Origin: Firmicutes bacterium OM04-13BH | GTDB lineage: Bacteria; Bacillota; Clostridia; Lachnospirales; Lachnospiraceae | DNA length: 64,000 bases | Assembly: GCA_003481745.1 (NCBI GenBank) | Contig: QULP01000013.1 | Location: forward strand, 23,353-87,352 | Direction of reading: 5' to 3' | In this document: positions 48,037 to 55,831 of the stretch, piece after piece | Numbering within the stretch: position 1 is the stretch's first letter | How the letters are laid out: every line of letters begins with the position of its first letter | Made by a program: the position numbers and the translations under genes | Notes under the pieces: generated by a model | Databases searched by the model: none | What the model saw: the letters and a program-made list of their open reading frames with translations, nothing else | Told to the model about the DNA's origin: nothing

Positions 48037-50175
48037 ATGAAAGACAAGATTTTTGGAATTTTGCAGAGAGTTGGACGTTCTTTTATGCTTCCAATCGCAA
48101 TCCTTCCGGTAGCCGGTCTGTTACTGGGACTTGGTGGTTCTTTTACAAATGAGACCATGTTAAAAGCATATGGCTTATTAAATGTAATGGGACCTGGCAC
48201 CATAATCAATCAGGTTTTACAGATTATGAATGCCGCAGGAAATATTATTTTTACGAATCTTCCGATTATATTTGCAATGGGAGTTGCAATCGGAATGGCA
48301 AAGAAAGAAAAAGAAGTTGCCGCACTTTCAGCGGTAATCGCATTTTTCATCATGCATGCATCTATTGGAGCATTAATTGATATTAATGGCGGAGCAGAAG
48401 CTATGCTTTCCGGTGCAACTACAGATGTATGTGGAATCACTTCCTTACAGATGGGTGTATTTGGAGGTATTATTGTCGGACTTGGTGTTGCAGCGCTTCA
48501 CAATCGTTTTTATAAAATTGAGCTGCCTCAGGTATTATCCTTCTTTGGAGGAACCAGATTCGTGCCGATTATTTCAGGGCTTGTCTATGTAGTGGTTGGT
48601 ATTGCAATGTTTTTTATATGGCCGACCATTCAGGCAGGAATTTATGCAGTTGGAGATTTAGTACTTCGTTCCGGTTATGCCGGTACCTGGGTCTATGGAT
48701 TTATGGAACGTCTCTTAATTCCGTTTGGTCTTCATCACGTATTTTATCTTCCGTTCTGGCAGACAGCAGTTGGTGGTACCTTAGAAGTAGGCGGACAGAT
48801 GATAGAAGGTGCTCAGAATATCTTCTTTGCACAGTTATCTGATCCGAGTGTAGAACATTTTGCGGTATCTGCTACAAGATTTATGTCAGGTAAGTTCCCA
48901 CTTATGATTTTTGGTCTTCCGGGAGCTGCATTTGCCATGTATCGTACTGCAAAACCGGAAAAAAGAAAAGCGGTAGAAGGTCTGCTTTTATCTGCAGCTT
49001 TAACTTCTATGCTGACAGGTATTACAGAGCCACTTGAATTTACATTCTTGTTTGTAGCACCATTATTATACGGAGTTCACTGTGTATTTGCCGGACTTGC
49101 TTATATGCTGATGCATATCTTAAAAGTCGGAGTAGGAATGACATTCTCCGGTGGATTTATTGATTTATTCTTATTTGGTATTTTACAGGGAAATAAAAAG
49201 ACAAATTGGATTTGGATTGTAGTTGTCGGAGTGGTATACTTCATTGTTTACTATGTGCTGTTTAGTTTCCTGATTAAAAAATTAGATTTAAAAACTCCGG
49301 GTAGAGATGATGTAGAAGAAGTAAAACTTTACACAAGAGCAGATGTCAATGCCAGAAAAGAAGGAGAAAAAAGTGCATCTGCAGAGGACCAGGTTTCTGA
49401 AGGAATCTTAAGAGGTCTTGGTGGTAAGAAAAATATTTCAGACGTAGATTGTTGTGCAACCAGACTTCGTTGTACCGTGCATAAATCAGAGCTGGTAAAT
49501 GATGCAATTTTAAAAGCAACGGGAGCATCCGGTGTGGTGCATAAAGGAAATGGTGTGCAGATTATCTACGGACCAAAAGTTACTGTAATTAAATCAAACT
49601 TTGAAGATTATCTGGAAACAGCTCCGGATGAAGAACTTCATACAATGGAAGAAACAGCCGATTCAAAAACAGAAGAGAAAACAGAAGAAAAACAGACTGG
49701 AAAAGTAAAAGAAACGATTATCGTTTCCAGCCCGATTACCGGAATTGCAGATGACCTGGCAAATGCTCCGGATGATGCATTCGCAGGAAAAATGATGGGA
49801 GACGGAGCGGTGGTAACACCTACAAATCCTGTAGTTGTTGCTCCGGAAGATGGGGAAATTGCTTTTGTTTTTGATACAAAGCATGCAATCGGATTTATGA
49901 GTGACAGCGGACTTTCCATGTTACTGCATATCGGAATTGATACCGTAAAACTGGATGGAAAAGGATTTACCTGCTTTGTAGAAAACGGACAGAAAGTAAA
50001 GAAAGGTGATAAATTGCTGGAACTTGATCTTGAGTATCTTAAAGCCAATGCGCCTTCTTTATGTTCTCCGATTTTGTGTACAGAATTAGAGGATAATCAG
50101 AAAGTCAGATTGCTTGCAAGCGGAGAAATTAAAGCGGGAGAACCGTTATATGCAATTGATATTTATGAAGCATAA
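48037..50175 (+). CDS. PTS sugar transporter EIICBA, glucose/GlcNAc type
   Basis: A 712-aa permease with all three PTS domains in one chain: membrane EIIC (residues 1-~400, GRSFMLPIAILPVAGLLLGLGG at the start), EIIB (~440-520) with the phospho-Cys in DCCATRLR (Cys473), an acidic linker, then EIIA (~570-712) with the phospho-His in LLHIGIDT (His631). It takes up and phosphorylates a hexose, probably glucose, GlcNAc or maltose-type sugars; the exact sugar is not clear from sequence. I start at the ATG at 48037 after GAGGAGAAAA. It is controlled by antitermination through the leader at 47853-47934. Confidence 0.88.
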   Translation: MKDKIFGILQRVGRSFMLPIAILPVAGLLLGLGGSFTNETMLKAYGLLNVMGPGTIINQVLQIMNAAGNIIFTNLPIIFAMGVAIGMAKKEKEVAALSAVIAFFIMHASIGALIDINGGAEAMLSGATTDVCGITSLQMGVFGGIIVGLGVAALHNRFYKIELPQVLSFFGGTRFVPIISGLVYVVVGIAMFFIWPTIQAGIYAVGDLVLRSGYAGTWVYGFMERLLIPFGLHHVFYLPFWQTAVGGTLEVGGQMIEGAQNIFFAQLSDPSVEHFAVSATRFMSGKFPLMIFGLPGAAFAMYRTAKPEKRKAVEGLLLSAALTSMLTGITEPLEFTFLFVAPLLYGVHCVFAGLAYMLMHILKVGVGMTFSGGFIDLFLFGILQGNKKTNWIWIVVVGVVYFIVYYVLFSFLIKKLDLKTPGRDDVEEVKLYTRADVNARKEGEKSASAEDQVSEGILRGLGGKKNISDVDCCATRLRCTVHKSELVNDAILKATGASGVVHKGNGVQIIYGPKVTVIKSNFEDYLETAPDEELHTMEETADSKTEEKTEEKQTGKVKETIIVSSPITGIADDLANAPDDAFAGKMMGDGAVVTPTNPVVVAPEDGEIAFVFDTKHAIGFMSDSGLSMLLHIGIDTVKLDGKGFTCFVENGQKVKKGDKLLELDLEYLKANAPSLCSPILCTELEDNQKVRLLASGEIKAGEPLYAIDIYEA

Positions 50176-50212
50176 AAAAATAAGAAAATAAAAAATAAAA
50201 GGAGAAATTATC

Positions 50213-50470
50213 ATGAAAGAATTTACTTACACAATTAAAGATGAACAGGGAATTCACGCAAGACCGGCAAGTATTCTTGCAAAAGAGGCAAAGAAATATG
50301 AAAGTTCTATTACAATCAGCAAAGGGGAAAAAACAGTGGATGTGACAAGACTGATGGCAGTTATGGGACTTTGTGTAAAATGCGGACAGGATGTTCGAGT
50401 AGAAATTGATGGTGCCGACGAAGAGGCAGCATTTGAAGGAATGAAAGCATTTTTCGAAGAAAACTTATAA
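50213..50470 (+). CDS. ptsH: HPr-family phosphocarrier, without the regulatory serine
   Basis: An 85-aa HPr: the phospho-acceptor site GIHARPAS puts His at position 15, exactly as in other HPr proteins. At position 46, where Gram-positive HPr carries the serine phosphorylated by HPr kinase (usual KSIMGVM), this protein has TRLMAVM, i.e. Arg46. It should therefore carry out phosphotransfer but not be a substrate of HPr kinase or form P-Ser-HPr with CcpA. AAGGAG lies 9 nt before the ATG. It lies between the EIICBA and EI genes. Confidence 0.9.
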   Translation: MKEFTYTIKDEQGIHARPASILAKEAKKYESSITISKGEKTVDVTRLMAVMGLCVKCGQDVRVEIDGADEEAAFEGMKAFFEENL

Positions 50471-50502
50471 AAATAAAAATATTTTTCAAGGAAAATCTAT
50501 AA

Positions 50503-50537
50503 AAAAATGGCGGTCAGATTTTTATCTGGCCGTTTTT
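50503..50537 (+). terminator. Terminator or attenuator between ptsH and ptsI
   Basis: CGGTCAGAT pairs with ATCTGGCCG around four T, with A and T tracts. The ptsI gene begins 17 bp later, so read-through is probably partial. Confidence 0.7.
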
Positions 50538-50553
50538 AAGAGAGGAAACGAAA

Positions 50554-52182
50554 ATGGAACGTGAATATAGAGGAAAGTCCGTGTATAGAGGTCTGACAAT
50601 CGGACCGATTGCGGTATTAAAAAAGAATGATGTTCAGGTAAAACGTGAAAAAATCGAGGATGCCAAGCTGGAAATAGAACGGATAAAACAGGCAGTTGCA
50701 GATTCACAGGCACAGTTACAGCATTTATATGATAAAGCGGTAAAAGAAGTCGGAGAAGCAAGTGCAGCAATTTTTGAAGTGCATCAGATGATGTTGGAAG
50801 ACGAAGATTATCAGGATGCAATTCAGAATATGATACAGACAGAACTGGTAAACGCAGAGTATGCGGTTGCAGTAACCGGTGATAACTTTGCGGAAATTTT
50901 TGCAAGTATGGATGATGAATACATGCAGGCAAGATCAGCAGATGTAAAAGATATTTCGAATCGTCTGGTTCAAAACTTAAGAGGAGATGTTTCTGTTGAT
51001 TTAAGTGAAATGGAGCCATCCATCATTGTTGCAGATGACCTTTCTCCAAGTGAGACTGTGCAGATGGATAAAGAAAAAATTCTTGGATTTGTGACCGTTC
51101 ATGGTTCTACGAATTCCCATACGGCAATTCTTGCAAGAATGATGAATATTCCGGCATTGATTGGTGTTCCGGTTGATTTAGAAGAGTTGAAAACCGGAAT
51201 GGAAGCCGTTGTAGACGGATTTGAAGGAAAGTTTGTTGTTGAACCCGGAGAAGGAGTAAAGCAACAAACAGAAGCAAAAATGCGTGAAGAAGCAGAAAAA
51301 TTAAAACTGCTGCAGGAATTAAAAGGAAAAGAAACCGTAACAGCAGACGGCAAGAAAGTGCATCTTTATGCCAATATCGGAAGTGTAGGCGACATTGCCA
51401 GTGTATTGGAAAATGATGCCGAAGGAATCGGGTTATTCAGAAGTGAATTCTTATATCTTGGAAAAACAGATTTTCCAACAGAAGAAGAGCAGTTTAATGC
51501 CTATAAGCAGGCATTGCAGTTGATGGCAGGCAAAAAAGTCATTATCCGTACCCTTGATATTGGAGCAGACAAACAGGTAGATTATTTTAATCTTGGAAAA
51601 GAAGAAAATCCGGCACTTGGTTATCGTGCAATCCGTATCTGTTTAAAACAGCCGGAGATTTTCAAGACCCAGCTTCGTGCACTGCTGCGTGCAGCAGTTT
51701 ATGGCAATCTGTCTGTTATGTATCCAATGATTACTTCTACAGAAGAAGTAGAGCAGATTTTTGCGATTGTGGAAGAAGTAAAACAGGAACTGGATGCCGC
51801 AGAAATTCCGTATAAAGTACCGGAACAGGGAGTAATGATTGAAACTCCGGCGGCAGTTATGATTAGTGAAGACCTGGCACAGATGGTAGATTTCTTCAGT
51901 ATTGGTACGAATGATTTGACTCAGTATACGCTGGCTATTGACCGTCAGAACGAGAAACTGGATGATTTCTATAATGCGCATCATAAGGCAATCCTTATGA
52001 TGATTCGAATGGTAGTGGAAAACGCTCATAAATATGGAAAATGGGCTGGAATCTGTGGAGAGTTAGGTGCAGATTTGGAACTTACCGATGAATTTATGAA
52101 GATGGGAGTGGATGAGCTCTCTGTTGCTCCGGGTATGATTTTGAAACTGAGAAAAAGAATTTGTGAGTTCTCAAAAAACTGA
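50554..52182 (+). CDS. ptsI: PTS enzyme I (phosphoenolpyruvate-protein phosphotransferase)
   Basis: A 542-aa EI: N-terminal helical HPr-binding domain, active-site VTVHGSTNSHTAILARM with His189, linker, and a PEP-binding TIM barrel with GIGLFRSEFLYL (~289), IRTLDIGADKQ (~330), YPMITSTEE (~390) and FSIGTNDLTQYTLAIDR (~450). It passes phosphate from PEP to HPr. The enzyme completes a full PTS chain with the neighbouring EIICBA and HPr. GAGAGGAAA lies before the ATG. Confidence 0.92.
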   Translation: MEREYRGKSVYRGLTIGPIAVLKKNDVQVKREKIEDAKLEIERIKQAVADSQAQLQHLYDKAVKEVGEASAAIFEVHQMMLEDEDYQDAIQNMIQTELVNAEYAVAVTGDNFAEIFASMDDEYMQARSADVKDISNRLVQNLRGDVSVDLSEMEPSIIVADDLSPSETVQMDKEKILGFVTVHGSTNSHTAILARMMNIPALIGVPVDLEELKTGMEAVVDGFEGKFVVEPGEGVKQQTEAKMREEAEKLKLLQELKGKETVTADGKKVHLYANIGSVGDIASVLENDAEGIGLFRSEFLYLGKTDFPTEEEQFNAYKQALQLMAGKKVIIRTLDIGADKQVDYFNLGKEENPALGYRAIRICLKQPEIFKTQLRALLRAAVYGNLSVMYPMITSTEEVEQIFAIVEEVKQELDAAEIPYKVPEQGVMIETPAAVMISEDLAQMVDFFSIGTNDLTQYTLAIDRQNEKLDDFYNAHHKAILMMIRMVVENAHKYGKWAGICGELGADLELTDEFMKMGVDELSVAPGMILKLRKRICEFSKN

Positions 52183-52290
52183 AATTTCAGTGGGAAAATA
52201 ACAAAAAATATGCTAAAGTAGAGATAGAAAGTTGGGGTCAAAAAGGTTTTAGAAAAAAACGGGGGAATCCTGGGAAAAGGTGGGAGAACG

Positions 52291-53115
52291 GTGTATCGTA
52301 TTTGCAAAGTCTTAAATCATAATGGTGTGATTGCGCTTGATATGAAGGATAATAAAGAATATGTGTTGCTCGGAAAAGGAGTCGGGTTCGGAAAAAAAGT
52401 AGGCGAACGAATGGAACAACCAGAAGAGTGTACCGTTTATTCGTTGCAGGAAACTTCATCAAGAGGAGCTGCATCTGAACTGGCAAGGAGTATAGAGCCT
52501 GAATATCTGGAAATGGCAAATCAGATTTTAAATCGGGCAAGAGAGCAGTTTGGAACAATTGATCAGAGCATTTTGTTTCCGATGGCAGATCATATCGAGT
52601 TTGCAGTAAAACGAATGCAAAAGGGAGAACAGATTTCAAATCCTTTAACCCAGGATATTAAGACGTTATTCTATGGAGAATTTAAAGTCGCGCTGGCACT
52701 AAAAGAACGCTTAAAAAAAGAAAAAGGAATTGATGTGCAGGATGATGAGATTGGATATGTCGCACTGCATATTCATTCAGCGCTTGAAAAAGAGTCCGTT
52801 GCGGTTTCTATGCAGATGGCAAGAGCGGTAAGAGAATGCATTTCGCTGATTGAAGCACAGAGAAAGATTCATATTGATGTAATGTCTTTGAGTTATAACC
52901 GTTTGATGAACCATGTAAAATTCATGGTAGCACGGGCATTAAATAAAGAGTCACTGAAAGTAAATATGAATGATTATGTGGAGCACAATTTTCCACAGTC
53001 TTATGAACTTGCAAGAATTGTCTGTGACCATTTGAGTAAGGCACTTCGGGTTCAACTGGAAGAGATTGAGATTGGATATCTTGCGATGCATATTGAGCGA
53101 GTAAGTATGGAGTAA
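52291..53115 (+). CDS. BglG/LicT-family transcription antiterminator
   Basis: A 274-aa protein: an N-terminal CAT RNA-binding domain (residues 1-55, YRICKVLNHNGVIAL, GKGVGFGKK) followed by two PRD domains, each with conserved His (about residues 100 and 155 in PRD1, 205 and 265 in PRD2). It starts with GTG after GGGAGAA. It should bind the RAT at 47853 and let the PTS operon be read when its sugar is present; the PTS proteins switch it by phosphorylating the PRD His residues. It follows ptsI by 108 bp, which includes no clear terminator. Confidence 0.9.
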   Translation: MYRICKVLNHNGVIALDMKDNKEYVLLGKGVGFGKKVGERMEQPEECTVYSLQETSSRGAASELARSIEPEYLEMANQILNRAREQFGTIDQSILFPMADHIEFAVKRMQKGEQISNPLTQDIKTLFYGEFKVALALKERLKKEKGIDVQDDEIGYVALHIHSALEKESVAVSMQMARAVRECISLIEAQRKIHIDVMSLSYNRLMNHVKFMVARALNKESLKVNMNDYVEHNFPQSYELARIVCDHLSKALRVQLEEIEIGYLAMHIERVSME

Positions 53116-53141
53116 TTTAAAAATATAAAAATATAAGAATA

Positions 53142-53195
53142 TAAAAAAGACGAGTACAGGTGGTCGAAATCACCGAGGCTCGTCTTCTTTTTTTG
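53142..53195 (+). terminator. Terminator after the antiterminator gene
   Basis: AAGACGAG pairs with CTCGTCTT, with GGTG/CACC inside, then a long T tract. The 5' arm GACGAGTACAGGTGG is also in the 44698 hairpin. Confidence 0.8.
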
Positions 53196-53199
53196 TCCA

Positions 53200-53245
53200 T
53201 TGACAGCTTAAGCCCAACCCCTTTATAATTAACTTAAATTTAAGT
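53200..53245 (+). promoter_or_regulatory. Promoter and palindromic operator of the LacI-type regulator
   Basis: TTGACA (53200-53205), 18-bp spacer, TATAAT (53224-53229). A perfect 14-bp palindrome ACTTAAATTTAAGT (53232-53245) covers the start point, as expected for LacI-type autorepression. Confidence 0.8.
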
Positions 53246-53283
53246 AGATGAAAAAGATTAAAAGAATAGATGAGGTGAAAAAG

Positions 53284-54300
53284 ATGGGAAAAGTCAGGCT
53301 GGCAGACATTGCGAAAAAAGTGGGCGTCAGCACGGTTACGGTTCATAATGCGCTTGCCGGAAATAAAGGTGTCAGTGAAGAACTGCGTGAAAAGATTCAA
53401 AGTGTGGCAAGTGAGATGGGCTATCAGATTTTGTCAGAACGAAAACAGAAAGCAAGAGAGGCAGCAGGAGAAGCAAGTTATACAGTTGGTGTGCTTATTG
53501 CAGAAAATTATCTTGCACAATACGAAACATTTTATTGGAAAATGTATCAGGAACTTGCGGTAGCTGCAACAGAAAAACGCTGTTTTGCAGCAGTTGAAAT
53601 CTTAAGAAAAGAAGATGAAAGGAATACTTTAAAACTTCCGGCATGTGTGGAAGAAAATAAAGTGGACGGACTGATTGTTCTTGGAAAAATTAATAAAGAA
53701 TACATTGTAAAGCTGACAGAAACAGCAAGGATTCCGGTGGTATTTCTGGATTATTATGATAAAGACTTTGCAAAGGATGCAGTCGTTACCGATAATTTTT
53801 ATGGAACATATCTGTTGACAGAATTCATGTTTGAACAGGAAATTGAAGAACTTGGCTTTGTCGGCTCGATTTATTCAACAAGCAGTATTATGGATCGATA
53901 CTGCGGATTCTTAAAAGCAATGATGAGCCACAAAAAAGAGATAAAACCACAGTGGCTCATTGAGGACAGGGGTGAACTGGGACAGATGGGATTTAAACTT
54001 CCAAAGAGACTGCCGAAAGGCTTTGTCTGTAGCTGTGACCTTGCAGCGTATATGCTGATTGATAAGCTGAATGAAAGAGGATATAAAGTTCCGGAAGATA
54101 TTTCTGTTGTTGGATTCGATAATTATCTCTATCCAGGACTTGCGGATAGAGAGATTACAACTTATGAAGTAAATACAAAAGCAATGACAAAAGTAGCATT
54201 AGAAAAAGTGCTGAAACAGATTAAAAATCCAAAACGTGGACATGGAATGGACATTGTATCTGGCCACATGGTGATTAAGAAAAGTGTAAAACTTAAATAG
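53284..54300 (+). CDS. LacI-family transcriptional regulator
   Basis: A 338-aa regulator: HTH at residues ~4-25 (VRLADIAKKVGVSTVTVHNAL), the hinge helix region to ~58, then a two-lobed periplasmic-binding-like sensor (KVDGLIVLGK, VVTDNFYGTYLLTEFMF, DISVVGFDNYLYPGLA). I start at the ATG at 53284, with GAGGTG 6 nt upstream. The operator in front of it (53232) recurs in similar form (CTTAAATTAAG, 54384-54394) ahead of the next gene cluster, so it should control the manA-GH1-Nudix operon and itself. HTH with TVTVHNAL, where most members have TVSR, is slightly unusual. Confidence 0.88.
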   Translation: MGKVRLADIAKKVGVSTVTVHNALAGNKGVSEELREKIQSVASEMGYQILSERKQKAREAAGEASYTVGVLIAENYLAQYETFYWKMYQELAVAATEKRCFAAVEILRKEDERNTLKLPACVEENKVDGLIVLGKINKEYIVKLTETARIPVVFLDYYDKDFAKDAVVTDNFYGTYLLTEFMFEQEIEELGFVGSIYSTSSIMDRYCGFLKAMMSHKKEIKPQWLIEDRGELGQMGFKLPKRLPKGFVCSCDLAAYMLIDKLNERGYKVPEDISVVGFDNYLYPGLADREITTYEVNTKAMTKVALEKVLKQIKNPKRGHGMDIVSGHMVIKKSVKLK

Positions 54301-54319
54301 TAAATTAATTAAAGAACTT

Positions 54320-54357
54320 AAAAGACTGGTGAGAATATGCACTCACTGGTCTTTTTT
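54320..54357 (+). terminator. Terminator after the LacI-type regulator
   Basis: AAAGACTGGTGAG pairs, with two mismatches, with CTCACTGGTCTTT, followed by six T. Confidence 0.75.
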
Positions 54358-54383
54358 ACTAAAAAAAAATAATAATTATTAAT

Positions 54384-54394
54384 CTTAAATTAAG
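54384..54394. promoter_or_regulatory. Second LacI-type operator, before the manA operon
   Basis: CTTAAATTAAG, an odd-length version of the CTTAAATTTAAG palindrome at 53233-53244. A related TTAAATTAATTAAG lies at 54439-54452. No convincing promoter was found between here and 54480. Confidence 0.5.
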
Positions 54395-54479
54395 TTAAAA
54401 TATGCAAGAATATGGCAAATACTACTAAAAAATCGGGATTAAATTAATTAAGTGTTAACAAAATGTTATTTGGTACCAT

Positions 54480-55025
54480 ATGTTAGGCATTCTTGCAGTC
54501 CTTGCTCTCTTGATTTTCCTGGTTGTCCATTTTGCATTTCCAGAAGAAAAACCGTTTTTTAAATGTGCCTTGGTGAATCAGAAAATTGATTCAGACAGGG
54601 ATGTAGTTTTATCAGAAGAATTTGCCACATTTTCAGGTCTTGATGCAAAAAGAATCGTATTTGATTCAGACTATGTGATTTCTTATAAGAAAACTGAAGA
54701 AAAACAGGATGCAGGAAATGAAAGCGGATTTGATAAATTTTTCTTCCAGTGGTCTAAGGGAGAATTAGATGCAGTGATTCTGACAAAAGACTTTCTGAAA
54801 TACTGCACCAGTGTTGGCGGAGAGTATTACTCTGCCGATGAATTTGAGATAAAAGACTTGAATCGCTGTGAAGCTGGAGGAACAAAAGCAACTGATTTAA
54901 CTGGTACAAAACTGGAAAGTGAGCTTGATGGAACAGAGAAAGAAGACCTTGTGCTTGTTTTTCAGGCGACCGGAATCCATAAAGAAATGTGTCAGAAATA
55001 TATTGATTGTTTAAGTGAGAAATGA
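54480..55025 (+). CDS. Membrane-anchored hypothetical protein, apparently N-terminally shortened paralogue of the gene at 9923
   Basis: A 181-aa protein beginning directly with a membrane helix (residues 2-20) and followed by an extracytoplasmic domain whose order of segments matches the 231-aa protein at 9923: a FFKCALVNQKI strand, an acidic stretch, a YVISYKK strand, then GELDAVILTKDFLKYC. The N-terminal cytosolic tail of ~43 residues present in that paralogue is missing, and there is no ribosome site before the ATG, while an in-frame stop lies close upstream (54456-54458). It may be a 5'-truncated or weakly expressed gene. Function unknown. Confidence 0.5.
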   Translation: MLGILAVLALLIFLVVHFAFPEEKPFFKCALVNQKIDSDRDVVLSEEFATFSGLDAKRIVFDSDYVISYKKTEEKQDAGNESGFDKFFFQWSKGELDAVILTKDFLKYCTSVGGEYYSADEFEIKDLNRCEAGGTKATDLTGTKLESELDGTEKEDLVLVFQATGIHKEMCQKYIDCLSEK

Positions 55026-55041
55026 TAGAGGCGGATAAAAG

Positions 55042-55803
55042 ATGAGTATTTTAAAATTGAAACCAAGCTGTAAAGATTATCTGTGGGGTGGTCATAGACT
55101 GGCAGAAGAGTATGGTGTAAAATATGATGGAAAGGTACTTGCAGAAGCCTGGGAGCTTTCCTGTCATTCGGACGGGCCATCTTATATTGCAAATGGAATG
55201 TATGCAGGGAAAACACTGCAGGAATATATCGATATCAAAGGCAAAGAAGTGCTTGGACTCAACTGCCGAAGATTCCGAGATTTTCCTATTTTGACAAAAT
55301 TTATTAACGCAAAACAAAGTCTTTCCGTACAGGTGCATCCAAGTAATCGTTATGCGTTGAAAAATGAAGGCCAGTACGGAAAAACAGAAATGTGGTATGT
55401 CATGGATGCGGATCCGGGTGCCTATTTGTATTATGGTTTTAAAACAGAAATCAGTAAAGAGGAGTTTGCAAAACGAATCGAAGAAGACACATTACTTGAA
55501 GTATTAAATGCAGTTCCGGTACAAAAAGGAGATGTGCTTTTTATTGAATCCGGAACCATTCATGCGATTGGCGCAGGCATTTTGATTGCTGAAATTCAGC
55601 AAAATTCGAATGTGACTTATCGTGTGTATGATTACGGCAGAGTGGGAAAAGATGGAAAAAAACGAGATTTACACATTGAAAAAGCACTTGCTGTAACCAA
55701 TCGTGTTCCGATTATAAAAGATAAAAGCAGTTATCCACATGTTGCAGACTGCGCAGCACTTGGAAATGATGCCGGAATGATTGGAGCTGCAAGTTTGCTT
55801 TAA
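55042..55803 (+). CDS. manA: Mannose-6-phosphate isomerase, truncated and joined to a ROK-kinase C-terminus
   Basis: A 253-aa protein. Residues 1-~225 are a type I ManA of the Firmicute class: KDYLWGGHRL, the zinc-site QVHPSNRYA (~95), KTEMWYVMDADPGA, and ESGTIHAIGAGILIAEIQQNSNVTYRVYDYGR (~172). The normal ~60-residue C-terminal beta domain is missing. Instead the last ~20 residues (CAALGNDAGMIGAASLL) match the end of ROK sugar kinases such as glucokinase or fructokinase. The metal-binding residues are all in the retained part, so activity is possible. The join suggests a deletion between adjacent manA and ROK kinase genes. GAGGCGG lies before the ATG. Confidence 0.8.
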   Translation: MSILKLKPSCKDYLWGGHRLAEEYGVKYDGKVLAEAWELSCHSDGPSYIANGMYAGKTLQEYIDIKGKEVLGLNCRRFRDFPILTKFINAKQSLSVQVHPSNRYALKNEGQYGKTEMWYVMDADPGAYLYYGFKTEISKEEFAKRIEEDTLLEVLNAVPVQKGDVLFIESGTIHAIGAGILIAEIQQNSNVTYRVYDYGRVGKDGKKRDLHIEKALAVTNRVPIIKDKSSYPHVADCAALGNDAGMIGAASLL

Positions 55804-55831
55804 GATTAAAACAAGAACAGGAGTGAAAATA

